From: Misgurnus anguillicaudatus
Lineage: Eukaryota; Chordata; Actinopteri; Cypriniformes; Cobitidae
Length of the DNA stretch: 64,000 nt
Reading direction: 5' to 3'
Assembly: GCF_027580225.2 (NCBI RefSeq)
Contig: NC_073340.2
Location: 35,064,001 to 35,128,000 of the forward strand
Each line of letters starts with the position of its first letter. Position 1 is the first letter of the stretch. A program made the translations under genes and the position numbers. Below the pieces are notes generated by a model that was not told the DNA's origin, ran no database searches, and saw only the letters and a list, made by a program, of their open reading frames with translations. Shown piece after piece: positions 1 to 9,975 of this stretch.

Positions 1-247
1 CCAATACATGACAATGACACATAAACAGAAATGTTTATACGATCACGAAAAAAAGTATCATGAAAAAGAATAAAAAATTACGTGACTATAGGTACATATT
101 TTTGTGAGACTGGCTAGACATGTACTAATACACACTTACACACCAAAGTAAATTTTAAAACGTGAATCGGACGATAGGTGCTCTTTAAAATTTCAAGTAA
201 AACTTACTTAAAAAATAGATGCAAAAATGATGCACTATATTTTTGAA
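1..247. other. No gene seen
   Basis: AT-rich sequence without a convincing coding or repeat signal. Confidence 0.4.
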
Positions 248-630
248 GGGACACTCCACTTTTTTGAAAATATGCTCATTTTCCAGCTCCCCTAGAGTTA
301 AACATTTGATTCTTACCGTTTTGGAATCCGTTTTGGAATCCAGAGTATAGTTCTAGCCATATCAGCCTAGAAAATCGCAACTTTTAATTTTCTATTGGTC
401 TTAGTACACGATGTAACCACAGAAGAGTCAAGTTTTAAATAGGAAAAATATCCAAACTCTTATTTTTAGCATGATACCAATGGTCTAATCAGATTCAATG
501 GATTTTGCTAAGCTTTGCTATAAGTGCTAGCGCCAGACCCAGAGATCAGCGGAATGGATTCAAAAACAGTAAGAATCAAGTGTTTAACTCTAGGGGAGCT
601 GAAAAATATTTTCAAAAAAATTGAATGTCT
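248..630. mobile_element. Foldback MITE
   Basis: The ends are inverted copies of about 55 bp (CTCCCCTAGAGTTAAACA at 287 and its complement at 580-597). A second, partial copy in the opposite orientation is at 40920-41165. Non-coding. Confidence 0.7.
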
Positions 631-876
631 CATTAAGTAAATCCAGGGTATTATTTTTACAGTGTACCTTAGCCATTTATGTGATTCTGCGCAAAGTGAT
701 GTTGGAACAACGTCTTTTTCATGTAATTTTTGGATGTCCGAATCCGGTCCATAAAAGGGGTTGTTTTGTAACGCCAGGCGACATCATTTTTTCGACGTCT
801 TCTGCACGTCTAAAGGTTGACATCCGTAGGACCTCCGTGTAAGGAAAATAGACATGAAAAAAGTGAAAAGAGATGA

Positions 877-1012
877 TTGTCCCTGCAGTTCACCCATCCA
901 TTGCAACAGCGAAACACTTTAGTCATTTTGTGCCGGCCGCGGGATTCAAACTACCAATCTCTGGGTTACAAGCAAGTCTCGCTAACCACTCAGCCACATG
1001 ACCCTATCTTCA
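877..1012 (-). repeat. tRNA-derived SINE head
   Basis: The minus strand reads TGGCTGAGTGGTTAGCG (box A-like), then AGTTTGAATCCCGC (box B-like), the internal RNA polymerase III promoter of tRNA-derived SINEs. It is too degenerate for a functional tRNA. Confidence 0.5.
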
Positions 1013-1259
1013 CATTGTATATAAGGCACACTTATTGCATTCATACCATGAACTCAACATTATGAGAATATGTGAGAATATTTTCATGTTAAATTGTTAG
1101 TATGATTTATATTTGTATATAATTCAAGAAAGCAGAAAAAACTACTGTATAAATAATATAGACTATTCATAAGTATTAATCATGTTGGTACAACAATCCT
1201 GATAGTTGTAAATAAAAACATTTTTATAGGCCTAATCATGTAACATAGACATAGGCCTG

Positions 1260-2880
1260 TCATAGACGTCCAAAAATTACCCAGTTCAAACGTCAAATGT
1301 TGCCGTAAATATGACGTCCAAAAAATTACCCAGTTCAAACGTCAAATGTTGCCGTAAATATGACATCCAAATGATGTCCAAAAAATTACCCAGTTCAAAC
1401 GTCAAATGTTGCCGTAAATATGACGTCCAAAAAATTACCTAGTTCAAACGTCAAATGTTGTCGTAAATATGACGTCCTAATGACGTCCAAAAAAATTACC
1501 CAGTTCAAACGTCAAATGTTGCCGTAAATATGATGTCCAAATGACGTCCAAAAAATTACCCAGTTCAAACGTCAAATGTTGCCGTAAATATGATGTCCAA
1601 ATGACGTCCAAAAAATTACCCAGTTCAAACATCAAATGTTGCCGTAAATATGACGTCCAAAAAATTACCCAGTTCAAACATCAAATGTTGCCGTAAATAT
1701 GACGTCCAAATGACGTCCAAAAAATTACCCAGTTCAAACGTCAAATGTTGCCGTAAATATGACGTCCAAATGACGTCCAAAAAATTACCCAGTTCAAACG
1801 TCAAATGTTGCCCGTAAATATGATGGCCAAATGACGTCCAAAAAATTACCCAGTTCAAACGTCAAATGTTGCCGTAAATATGACGTCCAAATGACGTCCA
1901 AAAAATTACCCAGTTCAAACGTCAAATGTTGCCGTAAATATGACGTCCAAATGACGTCCAAAAAATTACCCAGTTCAAACGTCAAATGTTGCCGTAAATA
2001 TGACGTCCAAATGACGTCCAAAAAATTACCCAGTTCAAACGTCAAATGTTGCCGTAAATATGACGTCCAAATGACGTCCAAAAAATTACCCAGTTCAAAC
2101 GTCAAATGTTGCCGTAAATATGACGTCCAAAAAATTACCCAGTTCAAACGTCAAATGTTGCCGTAAATATGACGTCCAAATGACGTCCAAAAAATTACCC
2201 AGTTCAAACATAAATTTTTGCCGTCAATAAGACGTCCAAAAAATTACCCAGTTCAAACGTCAAATGTTGCCCGTAAATATGACGTCCAAATGACGTCCAA
2301 AAAATTACCCAGTTCAAACATCAAATGTTGCCGTAAATATGATTTCCAAATGATGTCCAAAAAATTAACAAGTACAAACATCAAATGTTTGAGTAAATAT
2401 GAAGTCCAAATGACGTCCAAAAAATTACCCAGTTCAAACGTCAAATGTTGCCGTAAATATGACGTTCAAATGACGTCCAAAAAATTACCCAGTTCAAACG
2501 TCAAATGTTGCCGTAAATATGACGTCCAAATGACGTCCAAAAAATTACCCAGTTCAAACGTCAAATGTTGCCCGTAAATATGATGTCCAAATGAATTCCA
2601 AAAAATTACCCAGTTCAAACGTCAATTGTTGCCGTAAATATGATTTCCAAATGACGTCCAAAAAATTACCCAGTTCAAACGTCAAATGTTGCCATAAATA
2701 TGACATCCAAATGACGTCCAAAAAATTACCCAGTTCAAACGTCAAATGTTGCCGTAAATATGACGTCCAAAAAATTACCCAGTTCAAACGTCAAATGTTG
2801 CCGTAAATATGACGCCCAAATGACGTCCAAAAAATTACCCAGTTCAAACGTCAAATGTTGCCGTAAATATGACGTTCAAC
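1260..2880. repeat. 28-unit minisatellite of 60/49 bp
   Basis: Counting CAGTTCAAAC and its variants gives 28 units spaced 60-61 bp or 49 bp. The short form lacks an 11-bp TGACGTCCAAA block. Each full unit has two GACGTC palindromes. Because 60 is divisible by 3, open frames arise on both strands (for example MTSKKLPSSNVKCCRK per unit), which is a property of the repeat and not evidence of coding. Confidence 0.95.
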
Positions 2881-3010
2881 TAGGGTCATGGTTGGACGTC
2901 CAAATAGTGGACCTAGTTTGGACGTCAAATAGATGTCCAGAATTGGTCATGGACCGACGGACCCAATATAGACATGATCTGCACGTCTATCCGACGTCCT
3001 GTGTTTAGTG
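2881..3010. mobile_element. CACTA-like terminus next to the minisatellite
   Basis: After the last full unit, degenerate GACGTC motifs continue and stop at 3010. Read on the minus strand, the end is CACTAAACACAGGACGTC, the usual start of CACTA/EnSpm elements. A similar but diverged end lies at about 780-842. The matching opposite end was not found. Confidence 0.4.
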
Positions 3011-3149
3011 GGAATAGATGAAGAAAAGTTGCAGATCCACCATTGAGAACAAACAACAAGAAAACATAGATCAGAATCAAACATTATGGTAACAAAAATA
3101 CTTTACAGCTTTCTGTTCTTGAAAGAAGTGACAGAAGTGTTTATTGTCT

Positions 3150-3690
3150 TTGTGTAATTGTTTGTAGTGGAGTGGTGGTCCAGCTCTTTTAAAGGCGTTT
3201 TAAGGCTCCCACTCATCTCACACTTGAACTTGAACTTTGACAAAGCTGTTGATTGCTGTAGAGTCTTTGTCTATTGTTTCCTCTTAAGCTTCCGCCTGAG
3301 GTTCTCTGTTCTCCGTAGTTTTGTCAGTCATTGATTTATTCAAGTCCCTTTCTTTCCAACTCTATGGCTTTCCTCCACTGCTTTCTCAATAGTCTTCTTT
3401 CTTTCACCAGCCTTTTAATTTATCTCTGTCTCCTAGACTTAAGCTGGATTGGCAGGTCTTTCTGTGTGTCCTGTTTTGTACGCCAAACCTCTCAACCTCA
3501 TAGTAGTTGTAGATAAAGGTTCTCATTTGTTCCAGTTTTTTCTTTCAGTGGGACCCTTCTGTTGCTTCATTAGTAGGACAAAATCTGTAAGTCAATGATC
3601 TCCAGCTATCTTTTGACCTGCTTTGGGCCATAGGATCTGAGGTTTTCTTTCGTCCATCTTCCTCTCTGTTACTGGGCTGAGCATGTAGCT
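3150..3690 (-). pseudogene. Non-LTR retrotransposon ORF fragment
   Basis: With frameshifts and stops, the minus strand encodes pieces such as RRLLRKQWRKAIELERKGLE, LRRTENLRRK and SGSLKTPLKEL. These resemble the basic region before the reverse transcriptase in a LINE family I recall from cyprinid genomes. It is heavily decayed. Confidence 0.5.
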
Positions 3691-3734
3691 GAGTGTGGCT
3701 GGCTGAGTTTTAAGCTAGGGGCCAGTGTTGGTAA

Positions 3735-3963
3735 TAAAATAAACATAAGATGAAGAAATTTACTTTCATGTTGCTGCAAACAACATGAAAGTTTTGATGT
3801 TTGTAAACAAATCGTTCATGAGCCCAATTCTCTTCCATAGTATTTTTTCCACTATGGGGTGAATGGGGCTCATGATTGGTTTGGTTACAAACATTTCTCA
3901 AAATATCTGAATGTGGGTAAATGATGACAGAATTTTTCATTTTTGGGTAAACTATCCCTTTAA
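3735..3963 (-). mobile_element. TTAA-ended MITE fragment
   Basis: The right end reads ACTATCCCTTTAA, the end of a very common teleost element, and the inner sequence (ATGAGCCCCATTC, TTTGTAACCAAAC on the minus strand) fits. The left end is missing. Confidence 0.55.
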
Positions 3964-4263
3964 ACATGCTGTAATGTGAAATAAATTAAATGAGTGTATT
4001 TACAAAATTCACATTGAACCTAAAATAACACACCTAAGTTTGACTGAATGAATAGTATGCGCATTTGGCATGCTGTCCGAGGCGAGGGCTCTGAGCTTGG
4101 TATTTTGCCTGAACCAAAAGAGCAAAGAGAGGTCAACAACGAGTACTCAGGTGTGTTTGAATGACCATAATAAGAAGACCAGAAGTCTAGAAATGTTGAT
4201 CTATGATCCTCTTGTGTTATGTTAATAATCACTGGAGAGATGCTATAAACTGGATGTCCACTC

Positions 4264-4870
4264 TTAAAGGCGCAGTGCACGATTTCTGAGAAACCCTAGA
4301 GACACTACTTATTTTTACTTTCTATATAAAAGTACATTTTCAAGTATTCGTATTTTATCAGTGTTTTTCTTTGGAAAACATACATTCCAAAGCATATTCT
4401 CATCATTTTTACTCCACTACATTTCATTATTTCAAGTTTTTGGTTTATATTTAATATTTAAGTATGTTAAACATCTAGTAGTTTTTTACTTTTACTTAAG
4501 TAAAAAGTACTTTTGTACTTTTACTCAAGAAAAGTAAAAATACACAATTTTATGTAACTAGGTATTAAATCAATTTTAATATGCAATATAAAAGGAATAC
4601 ACAGTATGATTCTACTTTTTTTGAAAAGTAAATTTTTCCCAAGACAAACACTCTGATGCTTGGAAAATGTAACTAAAATACTCAAGTAGTGTCCACCTCT
4701 GAGAAACGCTTTGGGAAAGGGAGTCTGGCCGACTACCAAAACACCTTTGTAGCCAATCAGCAATAAGGGGCGTGTCTACTAACCAACATCGTTGCCTGGG
4801 TTGCATATGTCTGGGGCGGTCTAAAGAAGGTCCAGATTCTATTAGCGTAGGGGTGTGTTTGGTTAGGTGA
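4264..4870. mobile_element. Fish repeat split by a hAT-like insertion
   Basis: The flanks GGCGCAGTGCACGATTTC and GCCAATCAGCAATAAGGGG belong to a common teleost repeat. It is interrupted at TCTGAGAAAC by the element at 4295-4697. Confidence 0.5.
4295..4697. mobile_element. hAT-like non-autonomous element
   Basis: TCTGAGAAAC is present at both edges (4285-4294 and 4698-4707), an 8-10 bp target duplication. The ends share GACACTACTT as an inverted repeat. Non-coding, AT-rich. Confidence 0.65.
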
Positions 4871-5241
4871 TTTCAAAACACTAATACACTATAACCAGTC
4901 TTTTGAACTAAAATTTCAAAACCATAACGCCATTTTTCAAGAAGCACAATCATTTAGCTGAACTATTAACACTACTCCCCTGCTTTAACACATGAGTCAG
5001 ATTTGGTTATCTGTTACTTCAAAACTCTACACACAAACCCCTACATTTCTCAGTGCTTACACCATCAGGTCATATGGAAAGCACTAGCATTCAATACTGT
5101 TCACTCAAGTCAGCACAGCTTAGGATCAATTAGCAAACAATTACCAAGGTGAAAACACTAAGAGTCATTGAACACATAATCAATCACATCCTTCAATAGA
5201 TAGATAAAAGGGCCCGAATCAGTTCACTGAGCTTTGAAACA

Positions 5242-5548
5242 ATGAATCCACAGAGAAATGAAGGAATAGGTCGAGAAGAAAGAGGAAGGAGTGGAAGAAG
5301 AGGAGGCAGAGGTGGAGGGAAAGAAGGAAAACGTTGTGAAGGAGGAGGGAAAGGAGGAGGACGTGGTGAAAGAGGAGGAGGGAGACGAAGGGAAAGGTGA
5401 CAAGCAGTCTCAGATTCGAGTCACTCTAGCTGATCATGTCCTTGTTCCTGGTATGACTATGAGGGAGGCTGAACAACAAGTAAAGCCTAATTTGAGTCGC
5501 TTCACTGTTGCCTTCATCTTCAGAGTCTTCAGGGAGAAAAACAGATAG
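5242..5548 (+). pseudogene. IS630-like transposase, N-terminal part
   Basis: It starts MNPQRNEG and runs through a Gly/Arg-rich segment. After a frameshift comes IRVTLADHV...MTMREAEQQV...LSRFTVAFI, the helix-turn-helix region of a fish IS630/Tc1-superfamily transposase. The DDE catalytic core is absent. Confidence 0.65.
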
Positions 5549-5668
5549 ATGTACTTACAGTAAGAGTGCTCTGTACAGTAACTTTAGTGTGCATACACTG
5601 TTGCTACTGGAATAAAGAAATGCATCAAATTGCCTTCCATACAGATCTACATATCAGTAGATGAATGG

Positions 5669-5810
5669 CAGGGGTGGATCATGAAAGAGGATTTTACCCT
5701 CCCTATTTGGCTAGGACCAATTTAGCTTGTGATGTGGAGGAAATTATCTGGCCTGACCCAGAACAAAGACGGGATGTTGAGGCGGAATACATTTTTTATT
5801 TTTTTTACAG
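5669..5810 (+). pseudogene. IS630-like transposase, C-terminal remnant
   Basis: Allowing frameshifts, GGVDHER...FYPPYLARTNLACDVEEII and WPDPEQRRDVE can be read. This is the tail of the same transposase family. Confidence 0.55.
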
Positions 5811-5972
5811 TTGTGCTGTGTAGTACATGAATGAATATAAATGTGCTACTGCATACATTGATTGTGTCTTTTTTGGTCATATGAAAAGGTTTATGAGCGG
5901 GAGAAATACAAGCAACTTGCCAGTTTTGTATATATTGTTTTGAATTTATTGCACCAGTGTGTAATACTATGT

Positions 5973-6005
5973 TGTTGTTGTGTGTGTGTGTGTGTGTGTG
6001 TGTGT
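5973..6005. repeat. (GT)n microsatellite
   Basis: Short run of GT dinucleotides. Confidence 0.9.
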
Positions 6006-6489
6006 TTTTGAAAGCTTGTGTGTGATGTCTGAGGGAAAAGTTTGGTTTTTCAGTAAAAGTGAATGGCTTTGAGTGTAGAGCTTCATTTTGACCTGAAAAT
6101 ATGATGTTTGGAGTATTAGGTGAGATGTTATGATATTGTGTTTACTGTTTTGAGAATATGAGGCATAGTTTCAAGAAATGTGTTTAAGCAACTGAGAAAA
6201 ACTCTAATACAGAACACACAGTGGCTATAAGTGTAAGAAGGCATCTCTTCACTAAATATTTATCTAAAACAGAATCATTCTGCTCTGGGTCACTAAAAGG
6301 ATAAGTAAGATGAATTTCCCCAGTTTCTGTATGTGTTTATAAAATGGCACGTAGAAAGGAAGTAATTCAAACAGTAAAGTACACAAAACTGACAGGATAG
6401 TGAAACTCTTAACTTAAAGAACCATTTCCCACTTGGACATCAACACAAACCTGTTCAACACAACTACATGGTAAACCAGATGTGACCTC

Positions 6490-6605
6490 TCCATTTAACC
6501 CATTCAGTGCTCAAGGGCACATCAGTCACAACCTGTCAGCAGTGAGACTCAAACCAACAACTCATGGGTTACAAGTCAAACTCTTTAACCATTAAACCAC
6601 AACTG
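6490..6605 (-). repeat. tRNA-derived SINE fragment
   Basis: The minus strand has GTGGTTTAATGGTTAAAG, then GGTTTGAGTCTC and TGTGCCCTTGAGCA, typical of teleost tRNA-derived SINEs. It is duplicated at 8655-8765. Confidence 0.55.
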
Positions 6606-7400
6606 TAGGCTTATCTGTTGATGTTTAATACTTTGCTGAACCTTTACATTTTATGCACCCTGGTTTCACAGGAAAGGCTTAAGGCTAGAATAAAACACAC
6701 GTTTGAGCAGTCTTAACTGACAGATCTTAAAATATGCTTTTAATAAAAGATTTTAATTTGACTAAAGCCTAGTCCTGACTTTAGCTAAGCCTTGTCTGTA
6801 AAACCAGGCCACGGTAATATTAATCAATTTCAATGTTTAATTCCAGTAGAGCATTGTGTTAGCATAGCAATACAAAAGCTCAAGGGTTCAATCATACATA
6901 TTGATAAAAAGACATCAACAATTAAAGAGTTTTACAAAACTTTATTAATTTCATTTCTCTAAAATAAACTCCAATCAATCGATAAAAAATGACAAGCATC
7001 CTGTACAAAAACAGCTTGAAGATGCTGAAAGTTTATATAAAACATTTATATTGCAAGCAGAGTAATTAAGCAAACAGTTTTAGTTTGCTGGTGTGCAGCT
7101 TAATCTCATGCTTATAGAGATGAAATGTAAAATACAATTAAATTTAAAAAAATTATAAAAATGTATGTTTAAGAAATACAGATCAAACAAATCAATAACA
7201 ATACATTTCACAGAAATATAGTAATTTACATACATACATACATACATACAAACACAGTCTTCAACAGTCAGATTTTATATCGTATGTGCTGTTTTATCTA
7301 TATGTGCTTTTTTGTGACCAGATCTGATGTGGACTTTAAAGACTCATAATCTTGCATAAGCTTTAGTTAAAATATGAATATATTACATATTGATGTGATG

Positions 7401-7570
7401 CTATTGTTCCACTGTTTCTCTATCTGAATATTGACTGATGTTTCTTTCAGACACAACTGTACCATAATTCCTATTAAATCCACAATTGTTGAAGTTGAGC
7501 TTCTTCTTGAGAATGAACCACATGATAATGATGATCAAACACATTATGACAGGAATGATGACGGCTAATA
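7401..7570 (-). CDS. R1 transmembrane and tail exon
   Basis: The acceptor is a pyrimidine tract followed by TTTCACAG. The exon encodes an Ile/Val/Met-rich membrane segment, KKK, and a 35-residue tail. Compared with R3 and R4, the tail runs two codons past the RETV ending, so it lacks their C-terminal valine. Confidence 0.75.
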
Positions 7571-8382
7571 CTGTGAAATTGTTTTGGAAAAAATATGAAA
7601 TATCTTTAGAGGTGCAGGTATAATGACCTTCCACATCATCTTTATTATGATTTTGTTTTTTTGAGTTCCAGTGAGATAAGTATTCAGTTATCATTGATCA
7701 ATAAATAATTAAATAAATTAGTACCTTGTTCATACGTGAGCATGTTTGTTCCACCTGGTAACAGATTTTAAAATGAGTGTTAATAAAACCCAAACATTTC
7801 ATAAATAACATAACCAATGTTTATATACAACATTATTTTTACAACTGTTAAAACAATGTGCGTAAAAGGGTTAAATTATTATTTAATATAAAGTTAATGA
7901 CAACAGAACTCAAACTGACACAAATGTAATAATCAGTGATCAATAAATATTGAACAAAGGAATACCTGTGTCATCTTTAAAAGCACCTGTAAATTTGTAC
8001 AGATTTTAAAATCACTGTTAATAAATTCATGATAAGAGATCCAACTGAGGAAATGTAGTCCATAATTAACAATGTAAAAGAAGTTAAACTGTACCTGTTG
8101 TGCTCACACTGAAGTATGATTTCTCTGTTGAACAGTTGCTTTGCCAAAAGAATTTGACTTTTGTTGTCATGGCTTCATTTGCAGTGTAAGGACATGAAAA
8201 TCTGCTCTCTTGTTTACAGGGATCACTGCTGAAGTCCTTTCTACAGATTGTTGGGTCATCAGCTGTATTAATAAACTTGTACAGGGTCATGCAGCAGTTT
8301 TTGTTCAGAATAGTGACTGTGCAGGTGAGATTTATTTTATCTCCAACATGTGCAGTCACATCTTCACAGTTAATTGTGATAT
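7401..8382 (-). CDS. R1: Ig-like membrane receptor exon set without its own signal exon
   Basis: Exons read right to left: Ig domain 8382-8095, 21-bp cassette 7986-7966, stalk 7754-7725, transmembrane/tail 7570-7401 ending in TAA. All have AG/GT borders on the minus strand, and all internal exons are phase 1. The Ig exon starts DITINCEDVTAHVGDK and contains LTCTV, NCC, TIC, DPC, SCPY and SNC, eight cysteines in all, with N-glycosylation sequons NLT and NCS. The last exon has a 20-residue hydrophobic segment (VIIPVIMCLIIIIMW), a KKK stop-transfer and a short tail with one Tyr (NYGTVV) ending RETVEQ. I see no ITIM or ITAM and no charged residue inside the membrane segment. No signal exon lies between this Ig exon and the next duplicate, so R1 is either headless or spliced from R2. 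I recognise the fold class but not a named gene. Confidence 0.72.
8095..8382 (-). CDS. R1 Ig-domain exon
   Basis: 288 bp, phase 1-1. The acceptor is TTTTGCAG and the donor ACAACAG/GTACAG. It encodes about 96 residues with the paired-cysteine pattern seen in all paralogues here; LTC and SCPY are the likely B- and F-strand cysteines of an Ig fold. Confidence 0.8.
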
Positions 8383-8654
8383 CTGCAAAAAAACAGATGA
8401 TATTAAACTTAATGTACACAGCACATGAACAAAAATAATCATTTGTATCAGAATAAATCAAATTAATTTAACACAAGAAGATTACAAATTATATTCAATG
8501 AGTCTTTTTTCTTTTAAACATAAATCTGTGACAGTTTTCAATGTTATGTGTAATACACTATAATAAGCAAAAATATTAAAACATCAATCATTACTGTAAT
8601 CTAAAATTAATTAAAAGTAACTTCAGGTTTTCTTAATTTATATTTCTCTGAATT

Positions 8655-8765
8655 TAACCCATTCAGTGCTCAAGGGCACATCAGTCACAACCTGTCAGCA
8701 GTGAGACTCAAAACAACAACTCATGGATTACAACCCAAACTCTTTAACCATTAGACCACAACCGT
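8655..8765 (-). repeat. tRNA-derived SINE fragment, second copy
   Basis: Same element as at 6490, carried along by the tandem duplication. Confidence 0.55.
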
Positions 8766-9070
8766 AGCCTTATCTGTTGATGTTTAATACTTAGCTGAAC
8801 TTTTACATTTTATGCACCCTGGTTTCACAGGCAAGGCTTAAGGCTAAAATAAAACACACATTTGAGTGGTCTCAACTGACAGATCTTAAAATATGCTTTT
8901 AATAAAAGATTTTAATTCTTCATTTATTTCTTCTTGATTTTAATTAATTTATCTTGACTAGAGATGAATTACAGGAATTAAACACTGAAATTGATTAATA
9001 TTACCGTGGCCTGGTTTTACAGACAAGGCTTAGCTAAAGTCAGGACTAGAGCATTGTGTTAGCAAGCATA

Positions 9071-9298
9071 CACTGTAAAAAATACTTTGCTGCCTTAAAA
9101 TTCATTTCAACTTACTATTATTTATCTTGACTAGAGATGAATTGTTATAACCACATGTGTTGTTACAACCTATAAAATTAAGTTGACTTTTTTCAACTAT
9201 ATTTTATAAGTTGTGACAACTCATCTGTGTTGACATGACTTGTAAATCTGAGTTGATTCAACAAAAAAATTTAAGGCAGCAAAGTATTTTTTACAGTG
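9071..9298. mobile_element. CACTGT-ended MITE
   Basis: Near-perfect 28-bp inverted ends (CACTGTAAAAAATACTTTGC) flanked by TA on both sides (9069-9070, 9299-9300). It is absent from the corresponding place in the left duplicate, which confirms insertion. Confidence 0.85.
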
Positions 9299-9822
9299 TA
9301 GCAATGCAAAAGGTCAAGGGTTCAACATTTCACACATATTGATAAAAAGACATCAACAACAAAAGAGTTTTACAAAACGTTATTAATTTCTCTCAAATAA
9401 ACTTTAACCATCAATAAACAACGACAAGCATCCTGTTCAAAAACAGCTTGAAGATGCTTAAAGATTTATCAGATATCGCAAGCAGAATAATTAAGCAAAC
9501 ATAATTTTAGTTTGCTGGTGTGCAGCTTAATCTCATGCTTATAGAGTTGAAATGTACAATTCAGTGTAAAAAATGTATAGAAAGTCAATTTATGTTTAAG
9601 AAATACAGATCAAGCAGATCAATAACAAAACATTTCACAGAAATACAGTTATATACATACATACATACAACCAGTCTTCAACAGTCAGTAGATTTTATAT
9701 CATATGTGCTGTTTTATCTATATGTTTTATCTATATGTGCTGTTTTTATCTGATGTGGACTTTAAAGACTCGTAATCTGAGCTGTAGTTAAAATACGAAT
9801 ATTTAGTTAATTGATCTGAACA

Positions 9823-9975
9823 TTGACTGATGTTTCTTTCAGACACATCCGTATCATAATTCCTAATCCACAAATTGAGCTTCTTCTTAAGAATTAATCA
9901 CATGATAATGATGATCAAACACATTATGACATGAATTATGACGGCTAATGGTGGGAAATTGTGTTGGGAAAAAAA
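9823..9975 (-). pseudogene. R2 transmembrane exon, inactivated
   Basis: It is homologous to the R1 terminal exon but has two lesions. The splice acceptor CAG of R1 is CAC here (9951-9953), and the Trp codon TGG in the membrane segment is TGA (9900-9898). The tail after the stop is still recognisable (NYDTDVSERNISQ). Confidence 0.75.

Larger units (their letters stand above)
4880..6205 (+). mobile_element. IS630-like transposon, internally deleted
   Basis: It holds both ends of a transposase frame (5242-5548 and 5669-5810) with the middle missing. The non-coding flank (TTTCAAGAAATGTGTTTAAGC and GAGAAAAACT near 6200) resembles other IS630-like ends in the window. Confidence 0.6.
6495..8642. 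repeat. Left copy of a 2.15-kb tandem duplication
   Basis: This block, from a SINE head through 3' UTR, R1 exons and about 260 bp of intron, matches 8655-14110. Removing the two later insertions (9071-9298 and 10052-13117) leaves about 2.15 kb in the right copy too, so the two units agree in length. Confidence 0.8.

Noticed and set aside
877..1012. Functional tRNA gene
   Set aside because: Boxes A and B are recognisable, but acceptor and anticodon stems do not pair; a SINE head is the better reading.
1477..2860. Long repetitive open frames on both strands of the minisatellite
   Set aside because: They follow from the 60-bp period and break at each 49- or 61-bp unit. No start context, signal or splice plan.
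1260..2880. CRISPR-like array
   Set aside because: No unique spacers: the whole 60-bp unit repeats, and the genome is eukaryotic.
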